Source: Leisingera sp. NJS204
GTDB taxonomy: Bacteria; Pseudomonadota; Alphaproteobacteria; Rhodobacterales; Rhodobacteraceae
Assembly: GCF_004123675.1 (NCBI RefSeq)
Contig: NZ_CP035417.1
Location: 2,471,501 to 2,535,500 of the forward strand
Direction of reading: 5' to 3'
Length of the DNA stretch: 64,000 nt
A program made the translations under genes and the position numbers. The notes under the pieces are model-generated. The model was not told where the DNA came from, did no database searches, and saw only the letters and a program-made list of their open reading frames with translations. Shown piece after piece: positions 7,707 to 16,069 of this stretch (position 1 is the stretch's first letter; the number at the start of each line of letters is the position of its first letter).

Positions 7707-8936
7707 TTACCCGGCAAGTTCGGCACGATTCAGCGCACAATGCGACCACAATGCGTCCATCGCCTGGACCAGCGCGTCGATTTCCTTGGGGCCATGCACC
7801 GGCGACGGGGTAAAGCGCAAACGCTCGGTGCCGCGCGGCACAGTCGGATAGTTGATCGGCTGCACGTAGATGCCATAGTCCTCCAGCAGATGGTCGGACA
7901 GCACTTTTGTGTGGACCGGGTTGCCGACAATCACCGGCACGATGTGGCTGCCATGATCAATGATCGGCAGGCCAAGACCCTTAAGCCGCAATTTCAGCAC
8001 CTTGGCCTGGTCCTGATGCTTGTCGCGCAGATCCTGCGCGCCCTTCAGATAGGCAACCGAGGCCGCCGCCCCTGCTGCCACAGAGGGGGCCAGCGAGGTG
8101 GTGAAGATGAAGCCCGGCGCATAAGAGCGGATTGCGTCGCACATCTTGGCCGAGGCCGCAATATAGCCGCCCATCACGCCATAGGCCTTTGCCAGCGTGC
8201 CGTTGATGATGTCGATACGATGCGACAGGCGGTCACGCTCAGTCACGCCGCCGCCGCGGGGGCCGTACATGCCAACTGCGTGAACTTCGTCGATATAGGT
8301 CAGCGCGCCGAATTCATCCGCCAGGTCGCAGATTTCCGCGATCGGGCCGAAGTCGCCGTCCATCGAATAGACCGATTCGAAGGCAATCAGCTTGGGTGCT
8401 GCGGGGTCGTCGGCTTCCAGCAGCTCGCGCAGGTGGGCCACATCGTTGTGGCGGAAGATGCGCTTAGCACCGCCATTGCGGCGCACGCCCTCGATCATCG
8501 AGGCATGGTTCAGTGCATCCGAATAGATAATCAGCCCCGGAAACAGCTTGGGCAGCGTGCTTAGCGTGGCGTCATTGGCGATGTAAGCCGAGGTGAACAG
8601 CAGCGAGGCTTCCTTGCCATGCAGATCAGCCAGTTCGGTCTCCAGCTGCTTGTGATATACCGTAGTGCCCGAGATGTTGCGGGTGCCGCCGGAGCCTGCA
8701 CCGGTCGAATCGATGGCATCATGCATCGCCTCCAGCACAACCGGATGCTGGCCCATGCCCAGATAGTCATTGCCGCACCAGACGGTGATGTCCTGTTCGC
8801 CGCCGTCCGGACGGGTCCAGACCGCATGCGGGAAATGGCCCTTCTTGCGCTCGATGTCGATAAAGGTCCGGTAGCGGCCCTCGTCGTGAAGGCTGGCAAT
8901 CGCTGCATCCAGTTTCGCGGTATAGTCCACCGGCAT
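7707..8936 (-). CDS. hemA: 5-aminolevulinate synthase
   Basis: Condenses glycine and succinyl-CoA to 5-aminolevulinate, the first step of haem and tetrapyrrole synthesis in alphaproteobacteria. It is a PLP fold-type I enzyme: [48 protein letters not shown] with the PLP Asp, and NGTLAKAYG with the PLP Lys. The frame is open to a GTG at 9014 (435 aa). The ATG at 8936 gives 409 aa and aligns with the Rhodobacter enzyme starting MDY, placing the lysine at about 250; another ATG is at 8942. No ideal ribosome site decides it. An FNR-like box lies upstream (9083-9096), in line with oxygen control of hemA in Rhodobacter. Confidence 0.95.
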   Translation of the reverse strand: MPVDYTAKLDAAIASLHDEGRYRTFIDIERKKGHFPHAVWTRPDGGEQDITVWCGNDYLGMGQHPVVLEAMHDAIDSTGAGSGGTRNISGTTVYHKQLETELADLHGKEASLLFTSAYIANDATLSTLPKLFPGLIIYSDALNHASMIEGVRRNGGAKRIFRHNDVAHLRELLEADDPAAPKLIAFESVYSMDGDFGPIAEICDLADEFGALTYIDEVHAVGMYGPRGGGVTERDRLSHRIDIINGTLAKAYGVMGGYIAASAKMCDAIRSYAPGFIFTTSLAPSVAAGAAASVAYLKGAQDLRDKHQDQAKVLKLRLKGLGLPIIDHGSHIVPVIVGNPVHTKVLSDHLLEDYGIYVQPINYPTVPRGTERLRFTPSPVHGPKEIDALVQAMDALWSHCALNRAELAG

Positions 8937-9082
8937 CTCCATGGCTTCATGCGGCCCCAGGGGCACGCGGGCTGTGTAAAGGGCACGGCCTGTCGGCGAT
9001 GCGGCCACATTCACGGTCCGGAATGATTACCGCAGGCACCCCCTTTGATCAACTGCATACGCGCTGCCCTAGGTGCGCAACA

Positions 9083-9096
9083 TTGATGCAGGTCAA
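9083..9096 (-). promoter_or_regulatory. FNR/FnrL-like box upstream of hemA
   Basis: TTGATGCAGGTCAA matches the FNR consensus TTGAT-N4-ATCAA at nine of ten fixed positions. It lies ~70 bp upstream of the GTG at 9014 and ~147 bp upstream of the preferred ATG. FnrL control of hemA is established in Rhodobacter; here it is inferred from position and motif. The site could also act on the M20 peptidase gene on the other side. Confidence 0.5.
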
Positions 9097-9316
9097 ATAA
9101 AACTTAAACAGGGGCTGGGCAAGGACAGCTGCGGCCAACCTGTGGCCGTTTGCGTCGTATATGCCGCGTGTTCAGGCGTCACTATGCGCAGGATCGGAAA
9201 CCTGCCGCCCTGGAAAAACAAGCGAAACCCCGCCCTTCCCCCACTGGCCCCTGTTCAGGACCGCTGCTAGGGTCCGCGGCAAATTGCCCGCAACCGGACA
9301 CGCAGGAGAATGAAAG

Positions 9317-10708
9317 ATGGCACTGAATGATGTTCTGGACCGGATCGACACAGAGCTGGACGCCGCCACCGAACGGCTGATGGACCTGCTGCGGATCCAG
9401 ACGATTTCCACTGATCCCGCCTTTAAGGCCGACTGTGACAAAGCCGCCGACTGGCTGGTGGCTGACCTCAACGCCATCGGTATCAAGGCAGAGAAACGCG
9501 AAACGCCGGGCCATCCGATGGTGGTCGGCCATGTGGGCGAGGAAAACGCGCAGGCCCCGCATGTGCTGTTCTACGGCCACTATGACGTGCAGCCGGTCGA
9601 CCCGCTTGCCCTGTGGAACACGCCGCCGTTTGAACCGCAGCTGGAGGAAACCCCGAACGGCACCGTGATCCGCGGCCGCGGATCCTCGGACGACAAGGGC
9701 CAGCTGATGACCTTTGTCGAGGCCTGCCGTGCCTGGAAGGCCGTGAACGGCTCCCTGCCCTGCCGCATCACCTTTTTCTTTGAGGGTGAAGAGGAAAGCG
9801 GCTCCCCCTCGCTGATCCCCTTCATGGAAGCCAATGCCGGGGAGCTGAAGGCCGACCTCGCGCTGATCTGCGACACGTCGATGGTGTCGCGCGGGGTGCC
9901 GTCGATCTCCTCGCAGCTGCGCGGCATGCTGAAGGACGAATTCACCATCACCGGCCCGCGTATCGATTTGCATTCGGGCCACTACGGCGGCCCCGGCCTG
10001 AACCCGCTGCGCACGCTCTCGGAAATTGTTGCCTCCTTTTATGACAGTGACACCGGGCGCGTGGCCGTCGGGGGTTTCTATGACGGCGTGCATGAAGTCC
10101 CCGAGGACCAGCTGCGCCAATGGCAGACCTGCGGTTTTGACGAATCCGAATACCTGAGTTCGGTCGGCTACTCGCAGCCGCACGGCGAAAAAGCCTATTC
10201 CACCCTGGAACAGCAATGGGCCCGCCCGACGCTGGAGGTGAACGGGCTTTGGGGCGGCTACAACGGGGCCGGCTCCAAAACCGTGATCCCGTCCGAGGCG
10301 CATTGCAAGATCACCTGCCGCCTGGTCGGCGACATGGACCCGGATGCGCTGCGTGCCAAGATCCGCAAGCACGTCGAGGACCGCCTGCCCGTTGATGCCT
10401 CGGTAGCCTGGAACAACGACCTCGAAGGCTCCCCTGCCGCGGTAATGAACACGTCGCGCCCCGAGTTCGAGGCCGCCCGCGGCGCCCTGTCGGATGAATG
10501 GGAGCGCGAAGCGGTGTTCTGCGGCATGGGCGGCTCGATCCCGATTGCCGGCTTCTTCAAGTCGATCCTGGGCATGGACGCGATGCTGATCGGCTTTGCC
10601 AATGACGACGACGCCATCCACTCGCCGAATGAGAAGTACGACCTGAAGAGCTTCCATAAGGGCATCCGGTCCTGGGCCCGTGTCCTGGACGCCCTGTCGC
10701 GCAAGTAA
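9317..10708 (+). CDS. M20-family metallopeptidase (dipeptidase-like)
   Basis: A 463-aa zinc peptidase of the ArgE/DapE/CPG2 group. The metal site is visible in order: HVLFYGHYDVQPVDP (His plus Asp), GRGSSDDKGQLM (bridging Asp) and FFFEGEEESGSPSL (the catalytic Glu pair). A dimerisation domain is inserted after about residue 190, then MGGSIPIAGFF and the last His ligand region (DDAIHSPNEKYDL). Carnosinase/CPG2-type members of this length cleave dipeptides or N-acyl amino acids; the substrate cannot be told. GGAGAATGAAAG precedes the ATG. It is divergent from hemA. Confidence 0.92.
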   Translation: MALNDVLDRIDTELDAATERLMDLLRIQTISTDPAFKADCDKAADWLVADLNAIGIKAEKRETPGHPMVVGHVGEENAQAPHVLFYGHYDVQPVDPLALWNTPPFEPQLEETPNGTVIRGRGSSDDKGQLMTFVEACRAWKAVNGSLPCRITFFFEGEEESGSPSLIPFMEANAGELKADLALICDTSMVSRGVPSISSQLRGMLKDEFTITGPRIDLHSGHYGGPGLNPLRTLSEIVASFYDSDTGRVAVGGFYDGVHEVPEDQLRQWQTCGFDESEYLSSVGYSQPHGEKAYSTLEQQWARPTLEVNGLWGGYNGAGSKTVIPSEAHCKITCRLVGDMDPDALRAKIRKHVEDRLPVDASVAWNNDLEGSPAAVMNTSRPEFEAARGALSDEWEREAVFCGMGGSIPIAGFFKSILGMDAMLIGFANDDDAIHSPNEKYDLKSFHKGIRSWARVLDALSRK

Positions 10709-11176
10709 CCCCAGTTTCGGGCGGCGCACTTCGAAGCCCCGCCCGGATACTCCAATCCGGTCACCGCAAAGCAAGCCGGACAACGGGAAGCAGGCATGAA
10801 CTCTCTCCTCAAGACGTGCGCAAGACTTACGGCAGTGATGGCACCGCTTCTCCCCGCTCCGCCCGGTGCCGCCCAATGCCACCGGATGCATTAGCCAGCA
10901 ACGGCGCACTCCCGCCCGTCATCAAGTCTCTTGCGAGGCCTTCTTCCCGTTGGGCCTGGCGCCGTTGGCGCGGGAGCGTTCCGGCTCCGCCCGCTGCCCG
11001 CAGAACAGGTGGCATCGCCTGCAAACCCGCCGCACACGGGATTCTCCAGGATCTTGCAGCGCATTTTTTCCAACGTTTATCCCGGCCCCCCCTCCCGGAT
11101 TAAGAGTTGGTTATCCGAACCATCCGATACTGTATGTGATTTCTGCCGCGACAGCGGACTACGATGGAGACAGCAG
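10709..11176. other. Intergenic region with no supported gene
   Basis: About 470 bp between the M20 peptidase and the small protein at 11177. Open frames cross it on both strands, but their translations (Pro/Arg/Ala-rich) look like GC-rich noise. A 32-residue signal-peptide-like start at 10796 (MNSLLKTCARLTAVMAPLLP...) ends quickly and is not convincing. Confidence 0.4.
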
Positions 11177-11398
11177 ATGGCACAAAGCAGATTCAACCGC
11201 CCGCCCGGTTTCGAAGGCAACCAGACCGACCCGGAAGAAAGCTACCGCGCCGGCTATCAGCACGGCACCCGCGTGATGCTGCGGTATCTGGAAACCATCC
11301 CCAAGGCAGACCTGGAACGCCTCAAGAAATGGGTCGATTTCGAACTCACTGGCTGGCGCCACGACACCGGCGCGGACCCGAACCCTCCAGCCCTTTGA
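11177..11398 (+). CDS. Small hypothetical protein, 73 aa
   Basis: Starts MAQSRFNRPPGFEGNQTDPEE, then SYRAGYQHGTRVMLRYLETI and a Lys/Glu-rich helix (PKADLERLKKWVDFELTGWRH). No signal peptide or membrane segment. The composition (charged helix, conserved-looking GYQ/GWR patches) is protein-like, unlike the noise around it. A GGAGACAGCAG ribosome site precedes the ATG. The family is not recognised; the C-terminal helix could mediate a small protein-protein contact. The SnoaL-like gene begins 54 bp downstream on the same strand. Confidence 0.6.
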   Translation: MAQSRFNRPPGFEGNQTDPEESYRAGYQHGTRVMLRYLETIPKADLERLKKWVDFELTGWRHDTGADPNPPAL

Positions 11399-11451
11399 CC
11401 CCCCGGCCCCGACTGCTTGCACCTGATGCGCCTGTTCGCCAATGTGGCGCC

Positions 11452-11841
11452 ATGACGGAAAAGAATATGACCAAAGGCCCGCAGCTGGCCGAAATCCTTA
11501 CCCTGGAAACCAAGGTCTGGGAGGCACTTGTTTCCGGCGACCCCGAGGCAGATGGCCGGATGCTGTCGGAGGACTTCCTAGGTGTCTATCCCAGCGGCTT
11601 TTCGGGCAAGGCAGGCCATTGCGATCAACTGAAGGACGGGCCGGTAATGGCGCAATTCCGGCTGAGTGATGCGCAGCTGCGCGTCATAACAGAAAAAGCT
11701 GTATTGCTGTCCTACCGGGCGCGGTACCGTCCCTCAGGCAGCTCGTGCTGGCAGGTCATGCTGATCTCTTCGCTTTGGGAAAAGAGCGCGCCAGGCTGGC
11801 TCAACACTTTCAGCCAGGACACCCCAGAAACAGCCGAATAA
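11452..11841 (+). CDS. DUF4440/SnoaL-like (NTF2-fold) protein
   Basis: A 129-aa protein: LAEILTLETKVWEALVSGDPEADGRMLSEDFLGVYP is the typical opening helix and first strand of DUF4440 proteins. VITEKAVLLSYRARYRP and CWQVMLISSLWEK are the later strands, ending in WLNTFSQDTP. Such small alpha+beta barrels bind hydrophobic ligands or act as isomerase-like enzymes; no function can be assigned. The ATG at 11452 is used; another lies 15 bp on. A short stretch separates it from the tRNA-Asp array. Confidence 0.8.
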   Translation: MTEKNMTKGPQLAEILTLETKVWEALVSGDPEADGRMLSEDFLGVYPSGFSGKAGHCDQLKDGPVMAQFRLSDAQLRVITEKAVLLSYRARYRPSGSSCWQVMLISSLWEKSAPGWLNTFSQDTPETAE

Positions 11842-11882
11842 CCATGCTGCAGCTGGGCTCATACCTAAAAGTAGGGAGAAAG

Positions 11883-11959
11883 TGGCGCGGTTGACGGGGC
11901 TCGAACCCGCGACCCCCGGCGTGACAGGCCGGTACTCTAACCAGCTGAGCTACAACCGC
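11883..11959 (-). tRNA. tRNA-Asp (GTC), copy 3 of 3 in transcription order
   Basis: A 77-nt gene including encoded CCA. The acceptor stem is GCGGTTG/CAACCGC, the anticodon loop reads CTGTCAC with GTC, and the T arm GCGGGTTCGAGCCCCG. The core is nearly identical to the two copies that follow at higher coordinates; the D loop has one base change. Confidence 0.97.
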
Positions 11960-12039
11960 GCATTTGCCTTTCGGCGGCCGCTTCCGGCCAGTGTTCCCCT
12001 CCGGGGCGGACCCTGCAATGCCAGGGCGGCAGGCGAAAA

Positions 12040-12116
12040 TGGCGCGGTTGACGGGGCTCGAACCCGCGACCCCCGGCGTGACAGGCCGGTACTCTAACCA
12101 ACTGAGCTACAACCGC
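12040..12116 (-). tRNA. tRNA-Asp (GTC), middle copy
   Basis: A 77-nt gene with CCA encoded and the GTC anticodon. It starts 157 bp from its neighbour on one side and 159 bp on the other. The spacers share CCTTTCGGCGG and CCCCTCCGGGGCGGA stretches, so the unit arose by tandem duplication. Confidence 0.97.
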
Positions 12117-12198
12117 ATTTTCGCCTTTCGGCGGATTGTTTCCAATCCAATTCCCCTCCGGGGCGGATCCTGTTTTACCCCAGGATGAGGTGCAGCGG

Positions 12199-12275
12199 TG
12201 GCGCGGTTGACGGGGCTCGAACCCGCGACCCCCGGCGTGACAGGCCGGTACTCTAACCAACTGAGCTACAACCGC
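12199..12275 (-). tRNA. tRNA-Asp (GTC), first copy in transcription order
   Basis: A 77-nt gene with encoded CCA and GTC anticodon. It is the promoter-proximal member of the triplet; an AT-rich stretch upstream (12300-12390) may hold the promoter. Confidence 0.97.
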
Positions 12276-12475
12276 CCGCTGCACGTTCAGCATCGCTGCT
12301 GAATGTTGGGCTGTAATATTCTCACCTCTTAGAACCGTCAAGAAGTGTTTTGCCTTTTTCGGGACTTTCCCTCAAAAAAAATTCTCCCTCACGGTAATCC
12401 CTTGAAACAGATGGAAAAAGCCCAAAGGCTACGTGCCAATCGGCACCTCAGAACGGTCAATCTGCAAGGTGGGGA

Positions 12476-12551
<76 letters not shown>

Positions 12552-12626
12552 GGTAAGCGGGGATTTAGACAATGCCGCCGGGCAGCGCAAGAGGAAAACG
12601 AAGATTTTTCCACCCTGCCCGCCGGT

Positions 12627-13196
12627 TCACTCCAAAACGGTTTCCACCCCGTTCTCCAGCACATAAACGCACCCCTGTCCGTTCGGCAGCGCCGCCATGC
12701 TGTCGCGGGGCAGGCCGCAGATGATACCGCGCATCACTTGCCCCAAAAGCCCATGCGCCACCACCACAGACGGCCCGGTCAGCGACAGCATGAAGTCCAG
12801 AATGCGGCCATGAAAGCTGGCATAGCCTTCGCCGCCGGGGGCCTCGCAGAACAGATCCAGATTCCGCGGATTGGCGCCATGGATCTGCGGGTAACGCTGC
12901 GCGACATCCTGCAGCGTCATCCCCTGAAACACTCCGGCAAAGGCTTCCGCCAGGCGCGGGTCGGTCACAAACGGCGCCCCTCTCAACGCGATATCCGCCG
13001 TCTGCTGGGCACGGCCCAGCGGGGACGCATAGCAGGCCGGTTTCCGCTCCAGCACCGGCGCCATCAGACCGGCCTGCCGACGGGCATGTTCAATGCCCAG
13101 CGGTGTCAGCGGCGATTCCAGCTGGCCCTGAATGCGGTGCTCTGCATTCCACTCGGTCTGCCCGTGTCTCAGCAGCCAGATTTTCGGAAATTGCAT
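12627..13196 (-). CDS. Histidine phosphatase family protein (phosphoglycerate mutase-like)
   Basis: A 189-aa protein with the RHG signature WLLRHGQTEWNAEHRIQG at residues ~7-24, where the first His takes the phosphate. Next come SPLGRAQQTADIA with the conserved Arg, and VVVAHGLLGQVMRG with the second catalytic His. Substrates of this branch range from phosphoglycerate to alpha-ribazole phosphate and cannot be told here. An upstream extension of 24 residues is open, but the ATG at 13196 places the RHG box at its normal distance from the N-terminus. It sits between two tRNA-Val genes. Confidence 0.9.
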   Translation of the reverse strand: MQFPKIWLLRHGQTEWNAEHRIQGQLESPLTPLGIEHARRQAGLMAPVLERKPACYASPLGRAQQTADIALRGAPFVTDPRLAEAFAGVFQGMTLQDVAQRYPQIHGANPRNLDLFCEAPGGEGYASFHGRILDFMLSLTGPSVVVAHGLLGQVMRGIICGLPRDSMAALPNGQGCVYVLENGVETVLE

Positions 13197-13270
13197 CACA
13201 TGTCCCCTGCCCGGTTCTATCGCCAAATTGGTAGCGGCAAGCCGGGGGCAACGGAACCCCGCAAACAAGA

Positions 13271-13303
13271 AAAGGCGCTCAACCTATTCAGGGAGCGCCT
13301 TTT
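13271..13303 (-). terminator. Rho-independent terminator downstream of tRNA-Val (CAC)
   Basis: On the minus strand AAAGGCGCTC and GAGCGCCTTTT form a 10-bp stem around a 12-nt loop, followed by T residues. It lies 9 bp past the tRNA 3' end and overlaps the 5' flank of the phosphatase gene. Confidence 0.75.
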
Positions 13304-13311
13304 GGAAAAAA

Positions 13312-13386
13312 TGGTGGGTGATAAGAGATTTGAACTCCTGACATCTTCGATGTGAACGAAGCGCTCTACCACTGAGCTAATCACCC
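13312..13386 (-). tRNA. tRNA-Val (CAC)
   Basis: A 75-nt gene with encoded CCA. The acceptor stem is GGGTGAT/ATCACCC, and the anticodon stem CTTCG/CGAAG encloses loop TTCACAT, giving anticodon CAC. It is a relative of the TAC isoacceptor ~0.8 kb away. Confidence 0.96.
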
Positions 13387-13399
13387 GTGAGGCAGGCTT

Positions 13400-13957
13400 C
13401 TACCCGTCCGATGCGGCCTCTGCAAGAGGGTCATTGGAAGAATTTCCGGCTTCCCCGGAATTTTCTGCCGCCGCGCTTTTTGCGAGGGCCGGCTGGCGCA
13501 GTTTGCATACGAACACTTTGCCATTGCTGCGCTCCTGGCTGCGGTTGATGCGCAGTTTCCCGAACGGCTTGAGGTTCAGTTCACGGCCTTCGGCCACAGC
13601 CTCGCCCAGCAGCGCCAGAACCGCCTCCACCACCGGCTTTGCGTCTCTCTTTTTGACACCAGAGCGTTCGACCGCCAGCTCCACCAGTTCCTTCTTGTTC
13701 AGTTCCGGTGCGGCAACAACCGGTGAAGCGGCTGTTACAACCACGGGTTCCGGTGCGGCAGTCGCTTCGGATGACGGGTTGGCCTCTGGCACGTCCCGCT
13801 GCATCGGTGCGTTCACATCTTCCGGCTTGTCTGTCGCAGGTTTCACAGCAGCCGTCCTGGCGGTGGACGCCTTCAGCGTGCCTGCCTTGCGGACAGGTGG
13901 CTTGCCTTCGCCGGGCTTGCGCCCGGATGTACTGCTTTTACTGGTTGCTCTTGCCAT
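13400..13957 (-). CDS. HU-family DNA-binding protein with long Lys/Ala/Pro-rich N-terminal arm
   Basis: A 185-aa protein. Residues ~86-155 match the HU/IHF fold (LNKKELVELAVERSGVKKRDAKPVVEAVLALLGEAVAEGRELNLKPFGKLRINR). The first ~85 residues are a disordered, Lys/Ala/Pro/Ser-rich arm, and a short acidic tail follows (SGEAGNSSNDPLAEAASDG). Ordinary HU is ~90 aa; the long basic arm resembles histone H1-like extensions that compact DNA. It is probably nucleoid-associated. The ATG is well placed, but the disordered arm makes the start less certain. Confidence 0.82.
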   Translation of the reverse strand: MARATSKSSTSGRKPGEGKPPVRKAGTLKASTARTAAVKPATDKPEDVNAPMQRDVPEANPSSEATAAPEPVVVTAASPVVAAPELNKKELVELAVERSGVKKRDAKPVVEAVLALLGEAVAEGRELNLKPFGKLRINRSQERSNGKVFVCKLRQPALAKSAAAENSGEAGNSSNDPLAEAASDG

Positions 13958-14089
13958 TTGTGCCCCGTGATCCTGTTATTTGCCCTGCATCGGTTTCTCA
14001 GCTGCGCCGCGCTGTTGCGATTGGCAGCCAGGCGTGCGGGCCTGCTCTGCGCAGCCAGCCTAACACAGGCCCCCTCCGGCGTGAACCGG

Positions 14090-14545
14090 TTAGCAGGCCG
14101 GCAGGGCATCGCGCTGAATCATAGTGCGCAAGGTAAAACTGGATCGGGTGTTGCGAATGCCCGGCACCCGCATCAGACGGTCCTCCAGAAACCGGTCGAA
14201 ATCCGGCAGATCCTCGGCCACCACCCGCAGCAGGATATCGCGCGTGCCGGTCATTAGGTAGCACTCCATCACCTGATCGAACTGGCGCACCGCTTTTTCA
14301 AAAGCCTGCAGGGCGCCGGTCGATTGGCGCTCCAGCTCCACCGCCACAAAGATCGTGACCGGCAGCCCCATCTTGGCCTGATCCACCCGCGCGGAATAGC
14401 CGCTGATGACGCCGCTTTCCTCCAGATTGGCCACCCGGCGCGCACAGGGTGTTGGCGATAGCCCGACCTTCTCAGACAATTCGGAAATCTTCAGCCGCCC
14501 ATTGCGCTGAAGCGCAGCCACAATCTTGCGATCAATTGAGTCCAT
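14090..14545 (-). CDS. Lrp/AsnC-family transcriptional regulator
   Basis: A 151-aa protein with MDSIDRKIVAALQRNGRLKISELSEKVGLSPTPCARRVANLEESGVI, the Lrp helix-turn-helix. A RAM effector domain follows from residue ~65 (VTIFVAVELERQ...VMECYLMTGTRDILLRVVAEDLPDFDRF). It is divergent from the leucine-type dehydrogenase gene with 132 bp between, so it most likely senses an amino acid and controls that gene and itself. A CTCTAA...TTAGAG dyad lies just in front of its start codon. Confidence 0.92.
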   Translation of the reverse strand: MDSIDRKIVAALQRNGRLKISELSEKVGLSPTPCARRVANLEESGVISGYSARVDQAKMGLPVTIFVAVELERQSTGALQAFEKAVRQFDQVMECYLMTGTRDILLRVVAEDLPDFDRFLEDRLMRVPGIRNTRSSFTLRTMIQRDALPAC

Positions 14546-14554
14546 GGAGTTTTC

Positions 14555-14580
14555 CTCTAAGATATTCTTCTTTTTTAGAG
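14555..14580. promoter_or_regulatory. Candidate Lrp operator
   Basis: CTCTAA and TTAGAG form an inverted repeat spaced by a 14-bp AT-rich centre, 9 bp upstream of the Lrp-like start codon in the shared divergent region. Lrp sites are degenerate dyads, so this is a plausible autoregulatory site only. Confidence 0.35.
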
Positions 14581-14677
14581 TATACCACCAAACACTACTG
14601 CCCTGGCAGGTCTATTTAGTGAAAACCGGCGCCCGCGCTCTAGTATTATCGGGAAAAGTTTTGGAGGAGCAATCCAG

Positions 14678-15733
14678 ATGACAGTGACTGCCGTCGCATC
14701 GACCACCCATGAAGAGATCTACCGCGTCGAGGAGGCCTCCGCAGGGCTGCTTGGCTTCATCGCCATCCACTCCACCCGGCTGGGTCCCGCCGCCGGCGGT
14801 TTGCGGATGCGCCCCTATGCCAGCGAAGAAGAAGCACTGACCGACGTTCAGCGGCTCAGCGAAGGCATGACCTACAAGAACGCCGCAGCGGGACTGACGC
14901 TGGGCGGCGGCAAAGCGGTGATCATCGGCGACCCTGCCCGGGACAAATCGCCGGAGCTGCTGCGCGCCTTTGCCCGTGCCATCGAAAGCCTGGACGGCCG
15001 TTACATCACTGCCGAAGACATGGGGATGAGCCCTTCCGACATGGGGGTTCTGGCAGAGGAAACCCGGTTTGTGGCAGGTCTTGCCGATGGCGAATATGCC
15101 AGCGGCGATCCCTCACCCATCACCGCCCGCGGTATCTTCAACGCGATTTGCACCACGCGTGCCCACAAACACGGCAGCCGGGATCTGGGCGGCGTCACCG
15201 TTGCGGTGCAGGGCCTCGGCCATGTCGGCTGGTATCTTTGCCAGTTTCTGACCGAGGCCGGCGCCAAGCTGATTGTGACAGACATCGACGAGGCCCGTGT
15301 AGAACAGGCAATTGCCGAATTCGGCGCCAAAGCAGTGCCGCTGGACGGAATCTACGGTGTTGACGCAGACGTCTTTGCTCCCTGTGCCATCGGCGGCATC
15401 TTGAATGCCCGGACGATCCCGCAACTGAAGGCGGACATCGTCGCAGGCGGCGCCAACAACCAGCTGGCGACCGCTGCTGACGCCGCAGCCCTGCACGCGC
15501 GCGGCATCCTTTATGCGCCCGACTTTGTGGCCAATGGCGGCGGCATCATCAACGTCGCGACCGAAATCCAGCGAATCAAGGACCGTAAGGGATTTGTTGC
15601 CGAGAAACTCAAAGCGCTGGACGAAACGATGGCGTCGATCCTGATCCAGGCTGAGGCAGCAGATGTCAGCCCGGCCGAAATGGCCATTGCCACGGTACAG
15701 ACCAGAATGGCCGGTTCCAGCAAGGCGGCCTGA
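14678..15733 (+). CDS. Leu/Phe/Val/Glu-type amino acid dehydrogenase (leucine dehydrogenase-like)
   Basis: A 351-aa NAD-dependent oxidative deaminase. The N-terminal ELFV dimerisation domain includes GPAAGGLRMRPYASEEEALTD, the catalytic-Lys segment GMTYKNAAAGLTLGGGKAVI and the Asp region ITAEDMGMSPSDM. The C-terminal Rossmann domain has VAVQGLGHVGWYLCQFLTEAGAKLIVTDID and later IVAGGANNQL. The length and GGGKAVI motif favour the Leu/Val/Phe group over glutamate dehydrogenase. It catabolises branched-chain or aromatic amino acids to 2-oxo acids. GGAGGAGCAATCCAG precedes the ATG. It is divergent from an Lrp regulator, its likely controller. Confidence 0.92.
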   Translation: MTVTAVASTTHEEIYRVEEASAGLLGFIAIHSTRLGPAAGGLRMRPYASEEEALTDVQRLSEGMTYKNAAAGLTLGGGKAVIIGDPARDKSPELLRAFARAIESLDGRYITAEDMGMSPSDMGVLAEETRFVAGLADGEYASGDPSPITARGIFNAICTTRAHKHGSRDLGGVTVAVQGLGHVGWYLCQFLTEAGAKLIVTDIDEARVEQAIAEFGAKAVPLDGIYGVDADVFAPCAIGGILNARTIPQLKADIVAGGANNQLATAADAAALHARGILYAPDFVANGGGIINVATEIQRIKDRKGFVAEKLKALDETMASILIQAEAADVSPAEMAIATVQTRMAGSSKAA

Positions 15734-16069
15734 CCGACTTCCCAAGCGATACCGCAGGGCGCTCCCACACCCGCACGGACCCCGGCCTGCGGCAGGTCTC
15801 CATACGGGTTTTGGGCCCGGCGGCCTGCCCCGTCGGGGCAGGCCGCGCGCCGCACCCCAGGTGCGGCGCCCCGCCCAACTGCTGCTGAGGCGCATCAGCG
15901 CATCGCGCAGCGGGCGGGAGCCCTCCTCCCACATCTGAGGCCAGTCGGGAAAGACACACAGAAACCTGGAGCCATGCCCCGGCAAGAAGGGCCGGAACGG
16001 AAGATAAAACTGAAAAAGGGCGGCCCTGCGGGACCGCCCTTTCTATTTTCCATTCACTGCAGGCCTAGA
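15734..16069. other. Convergent intergenic region between the dehydrogenase and lon
   Basis: About 335 bp without a convincing gene. It holds a CCCGTCGGGG hairpin, a GCGCCGCACC...GGTGCGGCGC hairpin near 15850-15870, and the shared terminator at 16015-16042. Confidence 0.5.
16015..16042. terminator. Bidirectional terminator between the amino acid dehydrogenase and lon
   Basis: AAAGGGCGG and CCGCCCTTT form a 9-bp stem with a 10-nt loop. A runs precede it and T runs follow, so it can serve both converging genes. Confidence 0.8.

Noticed and set aside
10796..10894. Short secreted peptide gene (MNSLLKTCARLTAVMAPLLP...)
   Set aside because: Only 32 codons, with no good ribosome site and no sign of conservation visible; likely chance.
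9182..10909. 575-codon open frame on the minus strand
   Set aside because: Antisense to the M20 peptidase; no recognisable domain and biased composition.
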